Shown here: positions 1 to 5,234 of the stretch, piece after piece
How the letters are laid out: every line of letters begins with the position of its first letter
Position numbering within the stretch: position 1 is the stretch's first letter
NCBI GenBank assembly: GCA_015494735.1
Contig: WGAQ01000146.1
Coordinates: 1-9,648 of the forward strand
Source of the DNA: Caldifarciminota bacterium
GTDB taxonomy: Bacteria; Hydrothermota; Hydrothermia; LBFQ01; DSFT01
Length of the DNA: 9,648 nucleotides
Reading direction: 5' to 3'
The notes under the pieces: generated by a model
Seen by the model: the letters and a program-made list of their open reading frames with translations, nothing else
Databases searched by the model: none
What the model was told of the DNA's origin: nothing
Made by a program: the position numbers and the translations under genes

Positions 1-30
1 GTAATTAAAGGAGGGGCAGATTACCCCTCC
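1..30 (-). terminator. dnaK intrinsic terminator with the stop codon in its loop
   Basis: Read on the minus strand, GGAGGGG (30-24) pairs perfectly with CCCCTCC (16-10) around a 7-nt loop, TAATCTG, and is followed by TTTAATT. This is a G/C-rich hairpin plus a short U tract, the usual rho-independent form. The first three loop bases are the dnaK stop codon TAA (23-21), so the 5' arm is the last two sense codons plus one base. The T run is short and interrupted, so strength is uncertain. Confidence 0.7.
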
Positions 31-1922
31 ACCCTGAAATCATCGTCCCCTTCTTTCTTTTCACCTGAAGTGGATTCCGACTGGCCGGATGCCTGACTCT
101 GGGCACCGTACTGCTGATAAATTCTGGTGGTTATGGCATTCCATGTATTCTGAAGTTCCTCGTAAGCCCTCTGGATTTCTTCCTTATCGTCGGACTTCAG
201 GACTTCCTTCGCCTTCTGGAGCTTCTCCTCCACCCTCTTCTTCTCCTCATCGGTTATCTTATCGGCCAGTTCCTTCATTGCTTTTTCGACGGAGTAGATG
301 TAGGCATCCACCTGATTGCGCAATTCTATAAGTTCCGCCCTCCTGCGGTCCTCCTCGGCCTTCTCCTCCGCTTCTCTTATCATCCTTTCGATTTCCTCCT
401 CCGTCAGGCCGGTCTTTGCATGGATTCTGATATCTGCCTTCTTTCCAGTAGTCTTCTCCACCGCCGTCACGGTCAGGATTCCATCGGCGTTTATGTCGAA
501 GGTCACTTCTATCTGCGGAACACCACGGGGAGCCGGAGGTATTCCGGACAGTTCGAACTGCCCAAGGAGTCTGTTTTCGGATGCAATTTTGCGCTCGCCC
601 TGATAGACCTTAATCCAGACGCTGGTCTGGTTATCCTCTGCGGTGGTGTATATCTTGGTCTTCTTGGTGGGTATGGTGGTGTTTTTCGGTATGACCACGT
701 CGAAAAGACCGCCCACCACCTCAACACCCAGCGAAAGGGGCGTTACATCCAGGAGAACAATGTCCCTGCTCTTGTATTCACCGGCTATTATCGCCGCCTG
801 AATGGCAGCGCCGATTGCCACAACCTCGTCGGGATTTATTCCCCTATGGGGCTCCTTTCCGAAGAATTCATAGACCATCCTCTGGACGAGGGGCATCTTG
901 GTCTGACCGCCCACCAGAATAACCTCGTCTATATCCTGTGGCGTGAGTTTCGCTTCCTCCAGAGCAATCTTCGCTATATCGATTGTCCTCTTTATCAAAT
1001 CCTGAACCATCGCCTCCAGACGGGCTCTCGTCAGCGTCCTCTCCAGATGCTTCGGACCGGATGAATCCATGGCGATGAAGGGCAGGCTTATGACGGTCTC
1101 CTGCTGGAAGGACAACTCCTTCTTCGCTTTCTCGGCTGCCTCCTTCAATCTCTGGAGTGCCTGCCTGTCCTGAGAAAGGTCTATTCCCGTCTCCTTCCTG
1201 AATTCCTCGATGAGCCACTCGATTATCCTCTGGTCTATATCATCACCACCCAGATGGGTATCTCCATGCGTCGCAATTACCTCGAATACACCATTATCCA
1301 GGTCCAGAATGGAGACATCGAACGTTCCACCACCAAGGTCGTAAACGGCAACCCTTATGCGTCTATCCGTCTTATCCAGTCCGTAGGCGAGGGCGGCTGC
1401 GGTGGGCTCTGCCAGTATCCTGACCACATCCAGACCCGCAATGCGCCCCGCATCCTTCGTCGCCTGCCTCTGGGCGTCGTTGAAGTAAGCGGGAACAGTT
1501 ATGACAGCCTTCTGAACCCCTTCTCCAAGGAAGGTTTCTGCGCTCTTCTTTAGATACTTGAGAATCTCAGCAGATATCTCCTCGGGTGTGTAATTCCTCC
1601 CCTCGGCAGGAATATAGACCTCCACGCGGTCGTTCTTTCCACGCACCACCTTGTAGGGAACCCTCTTTATATCATCGAGAGCCTCATCGTAACGGCGTCC
1701 CATGAAGCGCTTTATGGAGAATATTGTGTTCTCTGGATTCATCACCGCCTGCCTCTTGGCAGGGGACCCCACTATAACCTCACCACCTCCCTTGAAGGCG
1801 ACGACGGAAGGCGTTATCCTCTCCCCTTCTAGATTGTGCATTACTATGCTCTCTTCGTTCTGGACAATGGACACCACCGAGTTGGTTGTCCCGAGGTCTA
1901 TTCCGATTATCTTCTCCTTCAT
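21..1922 (-). CDS. dnaK: Molecular chaperone DnaK (Hsp70)
   Basis: Cytoplasmic ATP-driven Hsp70 chaperone that binds exposed hydrophobic segments and works with GrpE (encoded nearby) and DnaJ (not in this window). Numbering from the ATG chosen here (633 aa), the ATPase domain opens with the phosphate-1 motif GIDLGTTNS (7-15). It continues with AEPTAAALAYG (about 171-181), phosphate-2 YDLGGGTFD (about 194-202) and the adenosine-binding ILVGGQTKMP (about 335-344). The linker and substrate domain start near DVTPLSLGVE (about 392-401), followed by a charged helical lid and a polar tail ending GDDDFRVEG. Length is normal for the family. An in-frame GTG two codons upstream (1928) is possible, but I prefer ATG 1922 because GGAGGTGA lies at ideal spacing before it. 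The gene is followed at once by a terminator and preceded by two candidate promoters. It is not directly operonic with grpE because an opposing gene lies between them. Confidence 0.98.
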   Translation of the reverse strand: MKEKIIGIDLGTTNSVVSIVQNEESIVMHNLEGERITPSVVAFKGGGEVIVGSPAKRQAVMNPENTIFSIKRFMGRRYDEALDDIKRVPYKVVRGKNDRVEVYIPAEGRNYTPEEISAEILKYLKKSAETFLGEGVQKAVITVPAYFNDAQRQATKDAGRIAGLDVVRILAEPTAAALAYGLDKTDRRIRVAVYDLGGGTFDVSILDLDNGVFEVIATHGDTHLGGDDIDQRIIEWLIEEFRKETGIDLSQDRQALQRLKEAAEKAKKELSFQQETVISLPFIAMDSSGPKHLERTLTRARLEAMVQDLIKRTIDIAKIALEEAKLTPQDIDEVILVGGQTKMPLVQRMVYEFFGKEPHRGINPDEVVAIGAAIQAAIIAGEYKSRDIVLLDVTPLSLGVEVVGGLFDVVIPKNTTIPTKKTKIYTTAEDNQTSVWIKVYQGERKIASENRLLGQFELSGIPPAPRGVPQIEVTFDINADGILTVTAVEKTTGKKADIRIHAKTGLTEEEIERMIREAEEKAEEDRRRAELIELRNQVDAYIYSVEKAMKELADKITDEEKKRVEEKLQKAKEVLKSDDKEEIQRAYEELQNTWNAITTRIYQQYGAQSQASGQSESTSGEKKEGDDDFRVEG

Positions 1923-1956
1923 CTTCACCTCCCTCCTCTTTTTCAGTTAACAATAA

Positions 1957-1962
1957 ATTTTA
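1957..1962 (-). promoter_or_regulatory. Proximal dnaK -10 candidate (TAAAAT in GTTTAAAATTT)
   Basis: On the minus strand TAAAAT lies 34 bp before the dnaK ATG, giving a predicted start near 1950 and a short leader that holds the strong GGAGG site. It is embedded in AGTTTAAAATTT, a 12-base string repeated exactly before the outer-membrane protein gene near 9200. No convincing -35 box is visible at 16-18 bp. Confidence 0.45.
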
Positions 1963-2005
1963 AACTTTTTCACAGCGAAAAACCCGAAAAGGCAAACCAT
2001 GGAAT

Positions 2006-2025
2006 GAATTCGATTATACGAATTC
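2006..2025 (-). promoter_or_regulatory. Inverted repeat bracketing a perfect TATAAT upstream of dnaK
   Basis: GAATTCG (2006-2012) and CGAATTC (2019-2025) form a perfect 7-bp inverted repeat. The 6-bp spacer reads TATAAT on the minus strand (2018-2013). A poor -35 match (TTCTCT, 2041-2036) sits 17 bp upstream. The layout suggests a promoter for dnaK with a repressor site centred on the -10 box, with a leader of roughly 85 nt. It is not the CIRCE element of HrcA (TTAGCACTC-N9-GAGTGCTAA). The whole 1923-2171 gap has no other gene I can support. Confidence 0.5.
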
Positions 2026-2159
2026 GGCATTTTACAGAGAAGGAATATCCCTACAAATCGATGGGGTTTTCAGGCATTAAGACGATTGACTTCCCGAAAA
2101 ATCAAACACGTAGAATCATCCATCAATGTCGCACAGGTGTTGTATCACCAGCTTCCGGT

Positions 2160-2165
2160 TATAAT
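2160..2165 (+). promoter_or_regulatory. -10 box TATAAT for the small membrane protein gene
   Basis: A perfect TATAAT ends six bases before the ATG at 2172, so transcription would be expected to start at or beside that ATG. No Shine-Dalgarno sequence lies in between. The closest -35-like string, TTGTAT (2140-2145), is only 14 bp upstream, which is shorter than normal, so the assignment rests mainly on the -10 box. Confidence 0.4.
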
Positions 2166-2171
2166 TTCCCC

Positions 2172-2411
2172 ATGAAAGCCGTACTCAAAACGCTCATCGA
2201 TATAAGCATAAAGACGCTACTCATAGCGCTGGGATTCGGCGCCATCCTCGCCTTCGTATCCTGGACAGAAGGAATGGATGCAATGGAATGGTTCCTGGTA
2301 GGATTCGCTTCGGTCGCTTCCATAGTTGTTCTGGCGTGGATAATCTTCCTGGCGGTAGTAATCTTCTTCGGACTGCTGGACGCCTTTTTCCGCTCAATAT
2401 TCGGGGATTAA
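2172..2411 (+). CDS. Small two-helix membrane protein, unknown function
   Basis: A 79-residue protein I do not recognise. It has a short basic N-terminus (MKAVLK), one hydrophobic segment at about 13-31, a short acidic turn (WTEGMDAMEW, about 31-40) and a long hydrophobic stretch at about 41-69. It ends AFFRSIFGD. The layout is a two-helix hairpin in the inner membrane. The reading frame is open far upstream, but the residues before M1 do not look like protein and no better start has a ribosome site. This ATG has no Shine-Dalgarno site, but TATAAT lies just before it. The gene lies between grpE and dnaK on the opposite strand, and its stop codon touches the grpE stop. It has the sequence character of a real gene, but function cannot be inferred. 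Confidence 0.6.
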   Translation: MKAVLKTLIDISIKTLLIALGFGAILAFVSWTEGMDAMEWFLVGFASVASIVVLAWIIFLAVVIFFGLLDAFFRSIFGD

Positions 2412-2906
2412 TTACTGCTTCTTCTTAGATACCACCACTCTGGCGGGCTTCAACAGCCTGCCCCTGTAAGTATATCCTTTCTCGAATTCCTCCACCACCA
2501 CGTTGTCCTCCTTCCCCTCCTTCACCATCATGGCTTCGTGATAGTCCGGGTCGAATTCCTTTCCGTGGGCTGAAAACTGCTCCACCCCGTAATTCCTGAG
2601 AAACTGGAGAATCTGCTGATAAATCATCTGGACCCCTTTCCTGAACTGCTCATCCACATCAGAACTCTCCAGCATCTTCATTGCCCTGTCTATATCATCC
2701 ACAACCCTCACCAGGTCGGAGAAAATTTTCACCCTCTCCCTGTCCTTCTCCTCCTCTATCCTGCGGGGAACATTCTTGCGGTAATTGTCGAAGTCGGCAA
2801 GGGCTCTCAGGTATTCCTCTCTGCATTCCCTCAATTTCTCCACCATTTCGTTGTAGCGCTTCACCAGTTCGTCCTGCGAAAGGATTCCTTTTATTTCTAT
2901 TTTCAT
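2412..2906 (-). CDS. grpE: Nucleotide exchange factor GrpE
   Basis: GrpE binds the DnaK ATPase domain and drives ADP release, resetting the chaperone cycle; it acts as a dimer in the cytoplasm. The 164-aa product has an N-terminal coiled-coil helix (about 10-65) with the family string ADFDNYRK (37-44). It then has the dimer-helix region VVDDIDRAM (68-76), GVQMIYQQIL (91-100), and the C-terminal beta domain with FDPDYHEAM (118-126) and the closing GRLLKPARVVVS. The acidic N-terminal extension of many GrpE proteins is missing, so it is at the short end of the family. An in-frame TAA two codons upstream fixes ATG 2906 as the first ATG start. No Shine-Dalgarno site precedes it, and a -10-like TAAACT lies only nine bases away. 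An internal GTG at codon 15 is a weaker alternative. The gene abuts the plus-strand membrane gene tail to tail. Confidence 0.95.
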   Translation of the reverse strand: MKIEIKGILSQDELVKRYNEMVEKLRECREEYLRALADFDNYRKNVPRRIEEEKDRERVKIFSDLVRVVDDIDRAMKMLESSDVDEQFRKGVQMIYQQILQFLRNYGVEQFSAHGKEFDPDYHEAMMVKEGKEDNVVVEEFEKGYTYRGRLLKPARVVVSKKKQ

Positions 2907-2915
2907 CGGTTAAAA

Positions 2916-2945
2916 AGTTTAAACAAGGGAGCAGACCCCCTGCAA
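2916..2945 (-). promoter_or_regulatory. Candidate grpE promoter
   Basis: On the minus strand TTGCAG (2945-2940) and TAAACT (2921-2916) are separated by 18 bp, which is acceptable sigma-70-type geometry. The -10 is inside GTTTAAAC, related to the GTTTAAAATTT string before dnaK and before the outer-membrane gene. The predicted start falls only about three bases before the grpE ATG, so the leader would be nearly absent. Confidence 0.4.
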
Positions 2946-3002
2946 ACCCGGAGGGCATATCAGTTCATTAAACCCATCGGAGCAACTCAACAGGCGGTCC
3001 GT

Positions 3003-3046
3003 GGAGGTACAGAATCCTCCTTTAATGGACTCCATGAGTCCGGACT
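3003..3046. repeat. Cluster of small palindromes in the grpE/lipoprotein gap
   Basis: GGAGG (3003-3007) and CCTCC (3016-3020) can pair across eight bases. GGACTC (3027-3032) and GAGTCC (3036-3041) pair across CAT. AGTCCGGACT (3037-3046) is a perfect 10-bp palindrome. GGACT occurs twice, 15 bp apart. The elements lie 60-105 bp upstream of the lipoprotein start and behind the grpE promoter candidate, so they could be operator sites or a structured transcript. Nothing else is recognisable in 2946-3092. Confidence 0.3.
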
Positions 3047-3096
3047 TCCTTCATCAAATGAGGAGAGGAGCCTATACCCGTTCCGTCACTCTGCTG

Positions 3097-3102
3097 TAAA
3101 AT
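3097..3102 (+). promoter_or_regulatory. -10-like TAAAAT before the LVIVD lipoprotein gene
   Basis: TAAAAT ends four bases before ATG 3107 and seven bases before the in-frame second ATG at 3110. No Shine-Dalgarno site separates them; only AGG abuts the first ATG. Transcription from this box would begin at or next to the start codon. No clear -35 box is seen. Confidence 0.35.
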
Positions 3103-3106
3103 TAGG

Positions 3107-4051
3107 ATGATGGGAAGGCTGGTCATCGCCGTCATAGCAGCGATATCGATTTCAGGATGCAATGGACTCTCCTACTCCGGCATCTCCGGAGAATTCGATA
3201 GTCTGGGAGTGGCGCTGGACATCAGCGTTTCCGGGGATTACGCATATATCGCAGACGTGGAGAATGGTCTGGTTATACTGGATATATCCTATCCCTCCAA
3301 TCCCTATCTGGCGACTGCAGAGCCCACACATGGAAGTGCAAGGGCAATTCTGGCAACGGGGAACTACGCATTCGTCGGGACAGATGCGGGGATAGACATC
3401 TACGATGTGAGGGACCCATACCATCCCTATTTCATGAGCCTCTACACCTCGGAAGGGCCGGTCAATTCGATGGAGATTTACGATAACATGGCCATAGTGA
3501 GCACATCGACCGGTATAGAATTACTGGACCTTCAGGACTATCAGTCCATCCACACCATAGCCCGCTTCACCATAGCATCCCGCCACACCCACACGGTGAA
3601 CGACACCATATACGTGGCGAATGGCGATATCCGTCGTATCGATATAACCACCGTGGACAGCCCCATCTTTCTGGATGATATCTACACCGACGGTTATGCG
3701 ATGGATGTAATCGTGAGCGGCAACTATATTTACGTGGCGGATGGATACAGGGGAATAAAAATCTTCGACAGGACCAATCCCGACAGCATCGTTCTCCTGT
3801 CCCGTCTGGACACACAGGGGGAAGCGAGGGATATAGAACTGGTAAATACGGTGGAGCGCAGATTCCTCATAGTGGCAGACCTGGATGGAGGCCTGAGGGT
3901 CATAGACGTCACGAATCCGGCATCACCCGTGGAGGTGGAGCAGGTGGACATCCCCGGGAATGCCCACTCGGTGGATTACAGCGATGGATATGCCTACGTC
4001 AGCGCCGGAACGGAAGGGCTAAAGATTATTCGGCTGAATCTGGAGCAATAA
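3107..4051 (+). CDS. LVIVD-repeat beta-propeller lipoprotein
   Basis: A predicted exported lipoprotein of 314 aa. The N-terminus MMGRLVIAVIAAISISGC is a signal peptide with lipobox ISGC, lipidated cysteine at residue 18. The rest is seven imperfect repeats of about 40 residues with the LVIVD pattern. They include YAYIADVENGLVILDIS (45-61), YAFVGTDAGIDIYDV (87-101), a more diverged copy at about 128-142, IYVANGDIRRIDI (168-180), IYVADGYRGIKIFD (208-221), FLIVADLDGGLRVIDV (253-268) and YAYVSAGTEGLKII (295-308). This count suggests a seven-bladed propeller. LVIVD proteins are common surface or periplasmic proteins of unknown biochemical role, possibly in ligand or protein binding. The start has tandem ATG codons and no real ribosome site. 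The last 26 bases overlap the end of the opposing aspartate kinase gene. No partner gene is evident. Confidence 0.88.
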   Translation: MMGRLVIAVIAAISISGCNGLSYSGISGEFDSLGVALDISVSGDYAYIADVENGLVILDISYPSNPYLATAEPTHGSARAILATGNYAFVGTDAGIDIYDVRDPYHPYFMSLYTSEGPVNSMEIYDNMAIVSTSTGIELLDLQDYQSIHTIARFTIASRHTHTVNDTIYVANGDIRRIDITTVDSPIFLDDIYTDGYAMDVIVSGNYIYVADGYRGIKIFDRTNPDSIVLLSRLDTQGEARDIELVNTVERRFLIVADLDGGLRVIDVTNPASPVEVEQVDIPGNAHSVDYSDGYAYVSAGTEGLKIIRLNLEQ

Positions 4052-5234
4052 GGTCGAAAGCCTCCGCAAGGGCCCTGACCAGTTCCACCTCCCTGCTCCT
4101 GTCTATCAGGAGGCTTACCCTGTAATCATCCGAGATGAATGCGTCCACGTGTATTCCCAACTTCTCGGACGTGGAGAGTATGGTGTCCTTCACCTCGGAG
4201 GAATTGCCAACCCCGTATCCCACCACGGATACCAGAACCCTGTCCAGCTGCATAACTTCCTCTATCACATCGTATCCGGAAGTTATATCCATGAAGGTCC
4301 CCAGGTCGCTCTCCCTTATGACGAAAGCCAGTTGAGGTTCATCGTCCAGATACGTATGGTAGAAGAGCACCGGAGAAACACCTGCAGAGGACAGGCGGGA
4401 AATCACCTGCGGAAGTCTCCTGTCCTCCCTAACCCTGAGATACACCGAAACAGCAGGCATGCTCACTATTCCCCTTACGTGGGGAGCTTCCAGAAATTCC
4501 ACCTTCTTCACCACTGTGCCTCCTTTCGATTCCAGACCATGGATATGGAGGGGTATTTCGTATCGGGCCGCGAGGGAAGCAGCCCTCGAGTGAATTATGC
4601 GGGCCCCCAGCGATGACATGGTTATCATCTCCTCATAGGACATGAGTGGTATGGGGCGGGAAGGGGCTATGGATGGTGCCACAGGCAGGACCCCTTCCAC
4701 ATTCTTGTAGAATTCCACTTCCACCTCATCGAAATGCCTCCTGAGGGCCACCGTCAATGCAACGGCGGTCAGGTCACTGCCACCCCTTCCCAGGGTGGTC
4801 ACCTCCCGCTCCAGACTGACCCCCTGAAAACCGGCCACGATAGGAACAACCCCTTCCCGGATGGAATCGAGAATCCTGTAGAGTTTCACCTCATATACCC
4901 GGGCGGATGTATGCCTGTTCTCCGTTATGATACCCACCTGGGAGCCCGTATAGGAGCGGGCCGGAATCCCCAGTTCGTTCAATGCTATGGCGAGGAGGGA
5001 CATGGATATCCTCTCCCCCACGCTTATGAGCATATCCAGTTCCCTGCCCGGAGGATGGGGGGAGAGGGCCCTTGCCATTCCCATCAGCTCATCCGTCATC
5101 CCCCTCATGGCAGACACCACCACGACGGGGAAAGCTCCCCCGTCCATCCTCTCCTTTATACGCCGGGCCACCCTTCCGATGTCATCCAGCCCCCCGATGA
5201 CCGAGCCACCGAATTTCAGTACGGCGATATTCAT
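4026..5234 (-). CDS. Aspartate kinase (aspartokinase), ACT-domain form
   Basis: Phosphorylates L-aspartate with ATP, the first step toward lysine, threonine, methionine and diaminopimelate. The 402-aa length matches monofunctional enzymes. Visible kinase-domain motifs are KFGGS (7-11), SVGERIS (71-77), TGSQVGIITENRHTSA (96-111), TLGRGGSDLTA (147-157) and SYEEMITMSSLGARIIHSRA (199-218). Residues from about 260 fit the paired ACT regulatory domains, with ...VLVSVVGYGVGNSSEV (333-348) in place of the common V-S-V-V-G motif; end-product feedback inhibition is likely. The nucleotide-site segment, usually YTDVDGV followed by a DPR motif, reads YKNVEGVLPVAPS (176-188), which is atypical. The start codon overlaps the upstream DHH nuclease stop as ATGA (translational coupling), and only a weak AGGAAG lies upstream. 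The 3' end overlaps the opposing lipoprotein gene. LysC, ThrA-type and MetL-type cannot be told apart by sequence alone here. Confidence 0.93.
   Translation of the reverse strand: MNIAVLKFGGSVIGGLDDIGRVARRIKERMDGGAFPVVVVSAMRGMTDELMGMARALSPHPPGRELDMLISVGERISMSLLAIALNELGIPARSYTGSQVGIITENRHTSARVYEVKLYRILDSIREGVVPIVAGFQGVSLEREVTTLGRGGSDLTAVALTVALRRHFDEVEVEFYKNVEGVLPVAPSIAPSRPIPLMSYEEMITMSSLGARIIHSRAASLAARYEIPLHIHGLESKGGTVVKKVEFLEAPHVRGIVSMPAVSVYLRVREDRRLPQVISRLSSAGVSPVLFYHTYLDDEPQLAFVIRESDLGTFMDITSGYDVIEEVMQLDRVLVSVVGYGVGNSSEVKDTILSTSEKLGIHVDAFISDDYRVSLLIDRSREVELVRALAEAFDLIAPDSAE

Noticed and set aside
1836..2171. Upstream extension of the small membrane protein frame, including an ATG at 2004
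   Set aside because: It would overlap dnaK coding sequence or run through the inverted repeat, and the encoded residues look random with no ribosome site.
1923..2171. CIRCE element of the HrcA regulon upstream of dnaK
   Set aside because: No TTAGCACTC or its complement is present; only the unrelated GAATTCG repeat is found.
2946..3092. Possible SRP RNA, tmRNA or riboswitch in the grpE/lipoprotein gap
   Set aside because: None of the conserved strings of these RNAs is visible; only short palindromes occur and they do not match a known fold.
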